This document shows positions 12,901 through 27,570 of a stretch of DNA of 64,000 nt, piece by piece. The DNA is taken from the NCBI RefSeq assembly GCF_010015445.1, contig NC_053112.1:7396903-7460902 (forward strand), written 5' to 3'. The position numbers and the translations under genes are program-made. The notes under the pieces are model-generated. The model was not told the DNA's origin. It made no database searches and was given only the letters and a program-made list of their open reading frames with translations. The DNA comes from Perca fluviatilis. Taxonomy: Eukaryota; Chordata; Actinopteri; Perciformes; Percidae. Position 1 is the stretch's first letter; the number at the start of each line of letters is the position of its first letter.

Positions 12901-15900
12901 CATACAATGTTGTGTCATCTGCGAATAAAACACATTTTAACAAATCGGATACCTTACAGATATCGTTAATATATAAAATAAACAACTTTGGACCAATCAA
13001 GGACCCCTGGGGCACCCCACAAGTTACTTTACACATTTCTGAATGCTGATCTTTTAAATGTACATACTGGTATCTGTTATCAAGATAACTTTCTAACCAT
13101 GAGTAAGCACGGCCTCTAAAGCCATACTGCTCTAGTTTGTTCATTAACAACTTATGATCTATGGTATCGAAGGCTTTTTTTAGATCAACAAAAACACCCA
13201 AAGTAAAATACTTTTTATCTAATGCAGATGCTATATAATCAACTAATTTGATAACTGCCATGGAAGTCGATCGGCCACTCCTAAATCCGTATTGATCGTC
13301 ACTTAATATCTTGAATTTTTCTATGAAGCTATCAAGCCTCTTCAGAAAAAGTTTTTCCAGTATTTTAGAAAATTGGGATAATAATGAAATTGGTCTATAA
13401 TTAGAATATAAATAACTATCACCACTCTTATAACAAGTCACGTTTAACAACTAAACACGAACAATATACAGGTTACTACAGGATCCTCCAACTTAAATTA
13501 AAGGCTTTTTAAGACATTTTTACCATTTCAAATGAAATTCAATGCCAACTTCGTACCCATTCCGACAGAAGTATGAGGGGAATTTAAATTATCATATTTC
13601 ATATTTCATATTTAATACAATTTATTAAATTTTTATAATAAAATAAAATATATTACACTGCATAATGAGCACTTTTACTTTTGGTACTTTAGGTATATTT
13701 TGATAATACTTGTGTGCTATTACTTAAAGAAGATGTTGAATGCAGGACTTGTAACTGACAAGTAATTTGTAACTCTAAAAAACTGTTTTTTCAACTTTTA
13801 CTGCAATACATGATCTGAGTAAGTCTTCCACCTCTGTAAATCACCAACAACAGTTGTGCATGAACACCTGCAGCAGTGTTTAACACTGACAACACACAGC
13901 TAGTTAGTCGATACATTTACTGAAGGTTTTGGTCTTTTGATGGGATGTTTTGATCAGAAAATAAATATTGAATATCACCAGACATGTCCTGTTATCTTGC
14001 TACAACTATTGTTTAAACTGTGGGGAAACAGACAGTGTTGTATCTGGACCTGTATGCATTGTAACCTTAACCTTTGCTGTTCTTTTGTTGATTAAAAGAT
14101 CAAAGCAACTGAGACGGATCCACCCAAAAATTTTGCAGAGGTGCAAGTCAGTGTAACTCTTCTGGATGAGAATGACAACACCCCCGTGTTCACCAGTGCG
14201 AAGTACGAGGGAAAAGTGTTTGCAAATCAAACAGTGGGAATGTCTCTGGTCCAGGTGAGTGATTAAAACCGTTCTGTTAAATATTTCTCAAGCATGTTCT
14301 GAATCTGATTTAAATCATGTAATCCATGTTGTCACCACATTTTTACAAGGTCCATATTTCCCCCCCAAGTGTTAAGCATGAGGCCAGTTACTTTGTCAAT
14401 CCCTTAAATAACAGCAGCAACATATTTTGTTTTTTATACATCTTAAGTTCTCCTAACTTATTTTTTACATAACTGACATGTGTCTCATGTTTGTCAAATG
14501 CGCAACTTAAAGGGGACCCTCTTTGAGTTGTAAATTATACTCTGTTAGAAATAGATTTACGTGAACAGAGAGTCACATTTCTAAATTCACATTACTCTTA
14601 GAAATTGGTTCAGCTTTTTTTATTTTGATAAAAAAAAACTTGTTTAGATTACAAAGGTGTCATCACTTGCAGCAGAAATGAAATGTGGAGTTCTTCAAGG
14701 TTCAATTTCAGGTCCCTTTCTTTTTCTTTGCAAAACATTAGGTGGGGTTACATCTTCCCTCCAATGCTATGCTGATGACACCCTTCTTTAACTAACCCTG
14801 AACCCTCTTTTCTACAACTTAACAAACTTAATGAGTCATGTCTTGTCTATACTGGACTATCATTATAGTTATACGATTATTTTAGTTTTTACTGTTGTCA
14901 TTCTTTGGTTTTTATTGTCATATTAATTTATTTAATGTTAAGATGGTGATGTGTGTAATTGAACTCAAAGGTTAAGGCAGAAGATCCAGATGCTGATAAG
15001 AACGGGCAGATCAAATACTCTATTGAGTTTGGCAACAATGACGGATACTTCTCAATCGAAGAAAACAGTGGAGACATCACGCTGGCTAAAATCATTCCCC
15101 TGGTGGAGAACAAGATATTGGCATTCCCTCTCTACATAACAGCCAGAGATGGTAGATCTGAGTATCCAGTACTTCTTTAATTTTGTCAGAAATTCAAGAA
15201 TCACTTGTTCTGATTGTGATGATTCAGCCTATTATAGCAAAAGAGCTAATCAGCACTAAATCACATACACACACTTTGTAATCAATTTGGGGATATTTTC
15301 GTTAGACTGCTCTCTGTGGGCTGAAACTGTCAACTACTGCACCTCGGTCAGTCACGCCAAGCTTTGGCAGTATCAAATACTTTGTGATCATAAAATTCTG
15401 ATCACACCCTTACGCAGATTGGTGTTCACGGACACAAACCTTTATTTGCTCCAACTCTCTACCGCACTTAGTTGAATCTTTCAAAAAAGGCTCTTTACAT
15501 TTACATTTCTCAGTCTTGGACATTATGTTGTACTTCCCATTAACTCAGGCTTTACTTAAAACCCAGGGTTAACAAGTCGAGAACCCTCACTGCAAGTGAT
15601 TTGTTGAGATTCAATTGAATGACAAGTATAAGTTCTTTGCAGAGCACAGTTTCATGGAGCAGAAATTCAATGCTATACAGAATGATAAAACACATGCCTA
15701 TAATATTAAAGCTAAGAGAACTCTAAAGGCCTCAGTATGCTTCAGGGGAAGTGGTTCTCGTATAATTGAACAGCGCCTGAAAAAACTCTTTTCCAGTGAT
15801 TGAATGGGGGAAGAGCTGTATCCGACAAAATAGACAATCCAACAATTACACCAATTTACAGAGTGATTGTTCAGGTGTGTGAAGGTGTGCTAAAATGAAA

Positions 15901-18900
15901 TATTTTTCACACTATTACTACTCTTTGTTATTATCAACCAAATGCAGTTCTTGGAGGGAAATCTCATGGCAATGGGATGCAGCCATAGAATAGAAAGCCT
16001 TTATTGTCATTGTACAGAATACAATTAATTTATGAGCCCTACTCCTGATCAGTGCAAAAGAAAACACAAATATCACAAAGAAAAATTTCACAAAGACAAA
16101 AGAACTTCAAACATTTTAAAAGAAATCCAATTTTGCACTGGAATAAGATAATTTGGAGCGTAAACAGTATACACATTTTGACTTTAGACGCGGTTGGACG
16201 AGACGTACAAACTAGTTAGTTTGAAGCCTGCTGAGGCCTTGGTACAGTACATAATTGTGATGAAGTAGGGAATGTCAACTTACTTTGTCAACAGACTTAT
16301 CACACGTATGTCATTATGATATTCTTCTCCACCTCTCCTCTAGGGGGAACCATATCCCGAGTCTCCTCAGCACTTGTTACCATTAGTGCTCCTAGTGACT
16401 CTAAACCTCAGTTTTTACAAAAAGTTTACCGTGGCACCGTGGAAGAAGAGCAGGAAACAGGAGTTGTCATTCTTAGGGTAAGTTCTTACTTAAGTTGTTC
16501 ATATCAAAATGTCTGAGATGTTTTTATTAACCACCTATTTATCTAGCATCCAAAGTCAATTTGTATTAGGTAAAAGGAGAGTTCTCCACGCTTCTGCAGA
16601 CCACAACAATCTGGTGCAACCAAGGCAGTACACAACAGTATAAAATAACAAACAATTACCAATGCAACACAGATGTCTTCTTACTTGATGGTTTTATTTG
16701 TTAAGGTGCTTAAGAAACCTTAAAAAAATACCTTAAGAAATAAAACCATCAAGTAAGAAGACATCTGTGTTGCACCGGCAATTTTTTGTTATTTCAATTT
16801 GTATTAGGTACTCACTGTTGTTCAGAAAATGGGATAATCAACTTCTGATTCTCCATAAATTCACAGTTCATGGTCCTTCTCCTCTTTATTTGTTCAGGTG
16901 GCCTTCATGGCGATAGCTACTGAGATTCCTGTGACTCTCCAAGTTGATACAGAAGTCGACAAGTTTGCCATCTCCTCCAGTGGTGAATTCACCACTAAAG
17001 TGAAGCTGGACTACGATGAGGCTCCACACAACTACTCTGTGGCGATCTCCATCTCTGACGGAGTCAACAGTGACAGTGCGGTTGTGGAGGTTCAAGTCAC
17101 CGACGTCAATGACAACAGTCCTGTTTTTACCTCTGATTCTGTCCCAAAATCAGTCCCAGAGGACGCAGAGGTAGGATCCAATGTGACTGTTGTTCCCGCT
17201 ACAGACAAAGACAGCAGCTTCAACAAGGAGATCAGATACTCTCTGAGAGGAGGAGAGGGGAAGTTCTCTGTCGATCCTGTGTCTGGGATGGTGAGTGTGA
17301 CTGGAGCACTTGATAGGGAGACTAAGGCAGAGTACAGCCTGCTGATGGTGGCTGAAGATCAGGGTCGTCCAGCCAGGTCGGCCACAGCCTCCCTGCTGAT
17401 CCGAGTGTCGGACATCAACGATAACGTCCCCAAGTTCTCAAATGCTGAGTATCAGGGTGAAGTATTGGAGACGGCGCCAATTGGTACAAGCTTGCTCACA
17501 TTATCAGCTGTAGACCTCGATGAAGCAGCAAATGGGAGCGTTACTTACAGTATTTTGAGCCAGAGTCCCTCATCAGAAGCTCCTGTTTTTGAGTTGGACT
17601 CTTCCAGCGGGACCCTGCAGCTGGCCCAGCCTCTGGACTACAGCAAGGTGAAGGTGTACAGCCTCGTGGTTCAGGCCTCCGATGGAGGGACTCCCTCTCT
17701 GGTTGGGAATGGCTCTGTGGTGGTGAAGGTGAAGGACGTGAACAACAACCCGCCTGTATTCAGTAAGGAGAGCTACGACGTGGCCGTCTCTGAGAACCTG
17801 GCCAGCGGCGCGTCCATCCTGACCCTGGAGGTCACTGACCGGGACGAGGTGAGTAAAACTGTTAAAAAAACTGTTTGGTTCTTAGCTCCATTAAATCAGA
17901 CTCTGTGTGCAGTTCCTACATGTACTTTGAAATGCATACTGTGTTAACAATCAGGACATCTTGCTACCAGTTTGCTACCACAGTGATTTTCTAACCGTAG
18001 CAGCTGAGTCAGCACTTGAATTAACTAAAAAACACCTGCTGTATAATGTTCTGAATTATTTTGTATTAATAGAAAACATAAAATAACATACTACATATTT
18101 TGGCATTATCTAAATCCTGTCTGTTAATGAATTTTAAGTGAGTCGGAATCATTACAGGTGTCATGTTACGTTTAGAGGGGAATGCCAGTTTACATTACAT
18201 TACATTACATGTCATTTAGCTGACGCTTTTATCCAAAGTGACTAGCAATTAAGTTTAGCTGCGATCAGCAGATCTATAGACCAAATCAACATGACGTCGC
18301 GTTAACACAAAAATCACTTCCGGGAAGACAAATGGCCGTTGAATTGAATTGCGGAGATATGTTAAATCTGCCAACTTGTTTATATCAGTTGTCATTTTCA
18401 GCCGTAGCTGTAATATTTAAAGTTACATATATAGTTAAGCACGGAGGTCCGACCTCTCTATCGTCTCTGCGTGTTTATTTTCTGTCCTGTGTTGCTTTGC
18501 TAGCGTCTTTGATGAACTTAATCTAGCGTTAGGAACAGCAACATGCCTCGCCGGTCGGACTGACTGCTAGATTGGGTCATTGTCTTTAGTCTGTGGCCCA
18601 ACAGTTAAAGTAGCTCACCAAGCTAACAATAGTTAGCATCAAACTTGCATTTTAAATGAATAAGATGAGAGTATATACAGTTGTGCCTTGCCACCATTTG
18701 CTTAGCAACTCCACAGCGTATCACAGTACAATTAATGTCCTATTTTTACTGGACTAGAACAACATGTTGACCTTTAATATGAGGAATTTACCTCTCTTGT
18801 CCCTGTACTGCACATTCAGAAGAGATCTAAAGTACTGTACGTGTTTAATCAATTAAACCAAATCCCATCATTATTCAAATTCAACTACAATGTAATATGT

Positions 18901-21900
18901 ATTATTTTCTTTGCAGCCTCCTTAACTGTCGACCCCTGTCTAACTGTAGATACTAAAAATGAGTTCATTTGTAATAAAAGCCATTCCAAAAATGAATAAA
19001 CCAACACTAGTTTAAATGATATTCTCTTGACTGCACAATAAAAAACAGGATTTATAAAAATCCAGTAATATTTTTATCAGTTTGTTTACATCACGGATTT
19101 GGCAGATTTATATTGAAATAAAACAACAGATGAGATGAACTACTCCTTTTTACAGTTTGGACCTTGGCCCCGCTGCTTTACACTCTTAGTGATGTATTAA
19201 TCTGTCTCAGTCATTTCTCGGATCACACAGTATGTCACATCCGAGAAGTTCTTCCTTTTACAGCGCTGATGATTAAATCTGACCATGAAGATAGCGGAGG
19301 TATTAATAACACATTATCTTCTACTGCAGGGTGGATTCTCCCGTGGTTACTTCCTTTATACCAACGATACCTTTGACATCAACAAACTAGGAGTGGTCTC
19401 ACTGAGGAAGGACGTCACCTTGGACAGAGAGACAAAGGACAGATACATGTTCCAGGTACAACACGCTGACATTTTCTATGTCCTGGTCTATTCCTGTTTC
19501 AAGAAATACGTTAAATGCGTCCAGTCCTCTCAGAGAAACACACAGCAGTTTATTTGTTGCATATTTTGACGGTGATGGCCTTTACAATAATAGTTTATTC
19601 AGTGTGCCGATGTGCTGCAATAGCAGCAATTGGCAAAATGGCTATTATCCGTCATACTTATTAATAATTGTGTGAATGCTGATTAAGCTTTTTTCTCTCT
19701 TTTTTTTACATTGACAACGGAGCAATCTTCAAATCCTCTTCACGCTTTTTCCACTTTGAAATTCTTCTCCTCCTGCATACTTTCACCTATAAACGTCATT
19801 TAACTTTAGGCCGTTAACTAAACCCTCCAGCTATGACGGTGTGATACAGCTTTTTGATATCTTTTACAGTTTTTGTGTTATAACTGTTTAAGTTTAGTGC
19901 TTCTTTCGGGCTCTTTCTGCGTTTATAATGTGTGTGTATTGTGTGACTATGCTATGACTGTTTGTCAACCCTTATTTGGTGGATCAGTGGTTAGCACTGT
20001 TCCAACTAGCACCAGCAAGTAGGCACTGCAGACTCTCAACCTTGGTTCTATCCCCAGTATGGGCTGGTCCTTATTGTGTGGAGTTTGCATGTTATCCAGA
20101 CTTTCTTTGACATATTATACTATCACTTTTTTATCACTTTTTTTGATATACTATACTATGACTTTTTATTGACTTTTTCAACATACTATACTATGACTTT
20201 TTTATGACTTTTCAATATACTATACTATGACTTTTTATTGACTTTTTCAACATACTATACTATGACTTTTTATTGACTTTTTCAACATATTATACTATGA
20301 CTTTTTTATGACTTTTCAATATACTATACTATGACTTTTTATGACTTTTCAATATACTATACTATGACTTTTTATTGACTTTTTCAACATACTATAATAT
20401 GACTTTTTATTGACTTTTTCAACATACTATACTATGACTTTTTTATGACTTTTCAATATACTATACTATGACTTTTTTATGACTTTTCGACATACTATAC
20501 AATGATTTTTTAATGACTTTTTTCGACATACTATACTATGACTTTTTATTGACTTTTTTTACATACTATACTATGACTTTTTATTGACTTTTTTTGACAT
20601 ACTATAGACTTTTTATTGACTTTTTTGACATACTGTACTATGACTTTTTAATGGCTTTTTCATGACTTATTTCGACATACTATATTATAACTTTTTATTG
20701 ACTTTTTTTACATACTATACTATGACTTTTTATTGACTTTTTTTGACATACTATAGACTTTTTATTGACTTTTTTGACATACTGTACTATGACTTTTTAT
20801 TGACTTTTTTCGACATACTATACTATGACTTTTTTATGACTTATTTCGACATACTATATTCTAACTTTTTATTGACTTTTTCAACTTTTTTTTTTTTTTT
20901 TTTTTTTTATGCTATCCTGAAATCAGGCACTGCAGACTCTGACCCTTGGATCCATTCCCAGTCAGGGCTTGAATTTTCATGTTCTTCCAGACTTTCTTTG
21001 ACATACTATACTATGACTTTTTTTCGACAAACTATACACTGAATTTTTCCAACATACTATAGTATGATTTTTTATGACTTTTTTCACCACTACTGTACTT
21101 TGACTTTTTTCGACATACCATATTTTGACTTTTTCATGACTTTTTTCGACATACCATACATTCACTTTTTTTGACAATGACTTTTTAAACTTACTACACG
21201 ACTTCTTAACTACTTTTTCAACAAAATATACTTTGACTTTTTTTAACATTTTGTTCGGCATACATGTGTTTTTTATCACTTTTTTCTACTACTCAGTTTC
21301 ATGGGGGCTCAGCGGTTAGAAAGGTTGCAAATAGCACCAACAAGGCAAGTAGCCACTGTAGACCCCTGGGTCCATTCCCAGTCAGGGCTTGGCCTTTTTT
21401 TGTTGAATGTGCATGTTCTTACAGACTTTCTTTGACATACTATACTATGACTTTTTATCACTTTATTTGACATACTATAGTATGACTTTTTTGGATAAAC
21501 TATACTGTTTTTTCACTGTTTTTTGACATAATATACTATGACTTTTTGACGTACTATACTATGGCATTTAATTTAATTTAATTAAAACCCTTTCCACTTT
21601 TCCAACTATTCTCACTACATCAACTTCTTCTTACGCAATTATCCCAGCAATCCAGTTTAGCTTTAGCAATTCAGCTTTTCAGCTTTCACAAGCATTTTCT
21701 GCAGCTGTAAAAAAGGTTTTGGACAGCTAAAGACCCTGTGCAGGAGCTGAGTTTTCATTTTTATGAAACAAAAATAACTATACGAAGATCACAGCTGCGT
21801 TCATGATATTCTTTGTGTGTGTGTGTTCAGGTGGTGGCGGTGGATCAGCCCATTGACGGTCTGCGAGCCACAGCTCAGCTCAGCATCACCGTCCTGGACT

Positions 21901-24900
21901 ACAACGACAACGCCCCACAGTTCCCGATGATCCCGGACCCGCTACAGATCCCTGAGGGCGTGTACTCGGAGGACAGTCCAGGAGAAGTTTTCACCATCGT
22001 GCCCACAGACGCAGACCTCGGGCCCAACGGAGAGGTCACCCTCTCCCTCCTCTCCCCCCAGCCTCTCTTCAGATTCACAGAGGTGGGGCCAAAAGAGAGC
22101 ACGGTGGAAACCTGAAATGTGAATAAACTGTATTTGCTCGGGCTGTGAGATGATATGTTGCGTTGCAGGATGGGAAGTTGCTGGCTGTCGGCAAACTGGA
22201 TCGGGAGAGCAGGGAAACGTATGAGCTGCTTGTGAAGGCCTCGGATAAAGGCAGCCCCCCGAGAGAGGTAAGAGACACCTGCAGAGAAGATGGAGAGGGA
22301 CCCTGAAATACACCGCAGTCAAATATGTTGACATTTTCACTTAATTATGCGTAGTTAATATTGTTTCTATTTCTTGGACTGTTTCAGGAAGGTCACAGGT
22401 AAGTGACAATACAATATTTTATTAAAGGTGCTCTAAGCGATGTTGGGTGACGGCATTCAAAGTATTTTCAGACAAAACGAGGCTAGCTCGCCCCTCCCTC
22501 CTCCTCATCCCCTGCCTTCCGTGCTTCCGTGCACTAACCCCCCCAACCCCCACCCCCAAATCCTTCTTGTCAGTTATTGGCTGGAACACTGTTTGTTATG
22601 TTTGGTGGTGCAGGTTGGCGCAGTTTGTTTTTGTTGGCGTTTGTGGAGCCTGGGCTGTCTACAGAGACCGCGTTTTTTACGGTGTGTTCAGGGGACAGGC
22701 AGCTAGAGGATAGTGAGGAGATGTTTTTTACAGTGTGTTCAGGGGACAGGCAGCTAGCAGATAGTGAGGAGATGTTTTTTACAGTGTGTTCAGGGGACAG
22801 GCAGCTAGCAGATAGTGAGGAGATGTTTTTTACAGTGTGTTCAGGGGACAGGCAGCTAGCAGATAGTGAGGAGATGTTTTTTACAGTGTGTTCAGGAGAC
22901 AGGCAGCTAGCAGATAGTGAGGAGATGTTTTTTACAGTGTGTTCAGGGGACAGACAACTAGCAGATAGTCAGGAGACTTTTGGTGTATGGGACAAAAAAT
23001 GTTGTAGCCTAAAAAACGCGTGACATCGCTTAGAGCACCTTTAATGACTACACCTAATTTGGTTTAGCAAATTAATTTTTTTCTTTTCAGACAACTCTGT
23101 TAGTAAAATTAAAGTGTGACACCAGATATAAAACAAAAGCCAGAGCCTATATTGTATTTAATCGCTGTGAGCTTTAAATTCACCACTTCTAAGCAGAAGG
23201 CAGCACTCTGACATGCAAAAAACAAAACAAATAAATGACTGCTCGACTTGAAGAATCTTAGTCGACTGAGACCTGATCATTTGAATATTTGACTTTCAGG
23301 GGGCAAGAGATAGTAGGGTTTAAGTTCATGTGAGGCAACAACAAGGTTAACCAACATCATAAAGAAGAGCATAAATAGTAATTCAAATTGTAATTAATTA
23401 TCCAAAACACTCCCGTGCACTAGAACATCACCAGCATCAGAGTGAGCCTCATCGACGTCAACGACAACAGACCTGAGTTCGGCTCCAGCAGCTACGTCAG
23501 CAGCATCCTTCTGAAGGACGCCGCGGAGGGGAAGCTGCTGCTGACGCTGTCCGCCAGCGACCGAGACGCCGGGAACAACTCGCTCATCACCTACAGGTCG
23601 GCAGCCGACTGCTGTTACACTTACACCAAACGTAGACTCGCATTGCCAGGCATTGTATTTTTTGGAGGATGTTTTATGTTCCAGTTGGTTGTGCAGTTTC
23701 CCGCTAAATCATGGGTATAATCTCCTTTTTAAAGATGTTTATTGTGTTCTCTGCTGCTGTAGTTTCTCTGCAGGAAGTTCTCCATATTTGGCCTTAAACA
23801 GCGAGAGCGGAGACGTGACGTTGACCTCTGGCCTCGCTGATGTCACAGAGGACACCACCGTGGTGCTGACGGCCATGGCCAAAGACCACGGCCAGCCTCC
23901 TCTCAACTCCACAGGTCGGTCCGACAGATACTTTTCTCAGCGGAGACCTATTATGCTTTTCGGTATTTTCCGTCATATCTATAACGTCACGAGGTCGAAT
24001 GTTCATGTTAAAAATGACCGAGGCTTTAAAAAATTAGGTAAACGTATTTAAAAGAAATCCCTGTGAGCAAAAACCTCAGATTTCCCACTGTTCTGAACGC
24101 TCCGGTTCTTTCTACTCTCTGCTCCATATCATGTGATAGCGAGCCGGGTTTCTACGTATGGGCATCAGCTGTAGACAGGCACGCAGCTGCAGTGTCTATG
24201 TTACACACCCTGTCACATGTACTGTAGCTACATGCTAACGCCAGGGAAAGCTGTAATCTTGGCTGCCAATGTTGTTAATTTCTCTTCGATTTCGGGGTCA
24301 CATTCCTGCTGGAACATGTTGAGTAATACATTTGGTTTAGAAGCCTTTATTGGTGATTTTACACGGTATAAAGTCCTGCCATATACTCCAAAATCAGCGA
24401 CGAAAGAGCACAAATGCATGGACCCGGAAACGCTGACCAATCAAAGCAGACTGGGCCTTTTTCGGGAGGGGTGAATACAGGTGCAGCAGCCATGGGCACC
24501 ATGAGATAAATCAAGTGTTTTTTGAACATTAAAGCATGTAAACATGTTCTAGAAACACACAATACAACAGGGCTGTCAAACTCAACTTCCCAGAGGGCCA
24601 CACTGGAAAATAAGAATCACATCAAGGGCCAGGCATGTTTAGTTTATTGATAGGCTTTTATTTAATCGATGTGTCATATAGTCTTCTCACTTACAGTTTG
24701 GTCGACATAAAGTCCTAAAGAAGTCAGCAGAAAGTTCTTCAGCCGTCATAGAAAAGAAGCGCCTAAAAACGTTGGAAAAAATTTAAACAAATTCAGCAAA
24801 ACTGACAAAAATGTTGGAAAAAGTGGCAAAAACGTCAGAAAAAATTAAAACAAATTCAGCAAAAGTGACAAAAATGTTGGAAAAAGTGGCAAAAACGTCA

Positions 24901-25102
24901 GAAAAAATTTAAACAAATTCAGCAAAAGTGACAAAAATGTTGGAAAAAGTGACAAAAACTAGATGAGCCAAAATGTAGAACCTAAATTGATATGCGGGCC
25001 TCGAGTTTGACACATGTGCAATACAAGAATGAACCTGAAAATGGTCAAAGTCCAAGTAAAAGTACTCCATTACAAGTGCATTCAAAATGTTATATTTGAT
25101 AT

Positions 25103-25133
<31 letters not shown>

Positions 25134-25560
25134 TGCAGTTCGGGTCGTGGTGAATCTGCGGGTGGTCAGCCTGGTGGAGGGCGTGGCCTTCCAGAGCTCC
25201 TCCTACAACTTCAGCGTCCCCGAGAACCAGCCGGAGGGGGCGGCGGTGGGGGCCGTCTGGGCCTCCGCAGGAAGTGACATTTACAACGTCACCTACACAC
25301 TAACTACACACACCGACCTGTTCTCCGTCGACGCCAGCGGAGCCGTCCGGACCAGAGCACAGCTGGACAAAGAAGAGCAGGAGTGGTACATCCTGGACGT
25401 GGAGGCTGTGGACACGAGGATCCCCCCTACGTCAGCCACCGCAATGGTACGACCTGGTTTGGAACTTGTGTTTATCCAACAGACATGTTCACGAGCTGAA
25501 CATTTCAGGTGTTTAATTATTATTCAAGAAACAGTAACCACTGGGGCTGCACGATATATG

Positions 25561-25612
<52 letters not shown>

Positions 25613-27280
25613 TACAGATATTAAAGTGTACTCAGTTCTGCTGCTTTCAGGATTCTGCTAAAATGCTAAACATTGCCTATGTATTTAAAATTATTTTAAA
25701 TAATTTCCCAAAAAATTTTAAAGATTATTTTTGGGGCTTTTTCTGCCTTTATTCGATAGGACAGTTAGGTGAGAGGGGGGGGGGAAACATGCAGGAAATC
25801 ATCACAGGTCAGACTCGAACCCTGGACCTCTGCGTCAAGACATAAACCTCTCAGCATATGCGCGCCTGCTCTACCCACTGAGCCAACCCAGCCGCCAACA
25901 TTCTTCCATTCAACAAATTGAACATTGAATTTAATATTAAACGCATCACTAAAAAAAGTGACAGTTACATGTAAGGTGCTGTTTTCGCAATGTGTATATT
26001 GCGCCAGTTGATATCGCGATGACGATAAAAAAATATATATATATATATACAGTATATATATTATTGTGCAGCCCCAGTAACCGCTATATACTTCTTCGTT
26101 GCCTGGGCAGAAAGTCTCCAGACTCCCTGAAAAGTTGCTGAGTTGTTAGGAGAAACTTTCTAAACTGTGTTAAACACTGAATTGAGATTTACTTTCATTG
26201 AAGAGTCCCTGCAGGTTCCTTTTTCTACTTTGGCTCTCTTTCTGGAACATTTGTCGTAGGCCGGCTGCACACCGCCTGCGTGGCGTGAGCGTGGCGTTTC
26301 TGTTGCGTGTCCAGGGGCGTCGGACTGGGGGGGGAAAAGGGGACTGAGTACCCAGGGCCCTTATGTGAGGAGGGCCCAAACAGATGCTAGAATGAATAGC
26401 TGTGGATGCGGGGAGGGGCCCATAGAAAAGGCCTTTCTACAGGGCCCAGAATGTTGTGCTACGCCCCTGCTCCAGAGGCATCGTTAATGTTAGTAACACC
26501 TCTTGGTTGTAAATAAATTGTCTGAATGAATTGTCATTCTATCCATCCAACCTTAATAAGTTCCCTCTGGTGTTTTTCCATACCTCACTCTGACCAATAG
26601 TGGTTGTTTCCTGTTCAATTGCGTGTCAGTTGCGTGTCAGTTGCGTGTCAGTTGCGTGTCAGTTGCGTGTCAGTTGTGTGTCAGTTGCGCGTGTCAGTTG
26701 CGTGTCAGTTGCGTGTCGTGTCAGTTTTCTGTCTTTGCACACCAGAAACGTGTCTGACACGGCGCTGCTGCTGCTGCTGCTGCTGCTAGCCTCGTCTGTA
26801 CACATGTACGTTTCCCATAAACATAAACATAAATATATTCTGATTAGTATTGACGGCAAAATAGGCTCCAGAATATTTCCTTCTGTATTGACAAAATCAA
26901 TAATTATTATTATTTATTTTTTTAAATGACATTTATACATCTGCTTTTATGTCAAATCCTCGAGACTTTCAAACATCAACATGTCATTTATTAATATGTA
27001 TTTGTGTCTAAATGACATATAAACATCTTTTCATATTCTATTTTGCCTGGAAACGCTTCCAACACGCTTGCCTGTCGCGTGAAAAATAGGCGTCGGTTCT
27101 ATTTCTAGCACGCACGCATTTTCGGCGCCTGAGACGTGCATGTCACGCAGGCGGTGTGTAAGCTCTAACCTGTTACCATGGGAACCGAAATATAAAGGGA
27201 CACGCCACGCAGCCAGCGTGCAGGAGGCCTTACACCAGAGAACCCTGGGGGGGTCTCTCTGCTGTCTGCTGCCTGAATGA

Positions 27281-27324
<44 letters not shown>

Positions 27325-27494
27325 AGAAAGAAGAAAGAAAAGAACAGGAAGTATGGTGACGTGTTTCTCTCCTCTCTCAGGTCAGAGTCCAGGTGGAGGA
27401 CGTCAGCGAGTCGCCACAGTTTCCCTCTCAGCTTTATAAAGCATCTGTGTTCAGCATCGCCCCGTACAAAACCTCCGTCATCCACGTCAAGGTG

Positions 27495-27570
<76 letters not shown>

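Noticed and set aside
22577..23023. 148-codon ORF with a 17-residue repeat
   Set aside because: It arises from the 51-bp minisatellite inside the TTAA element; there is no codon-level conservation or splice context.
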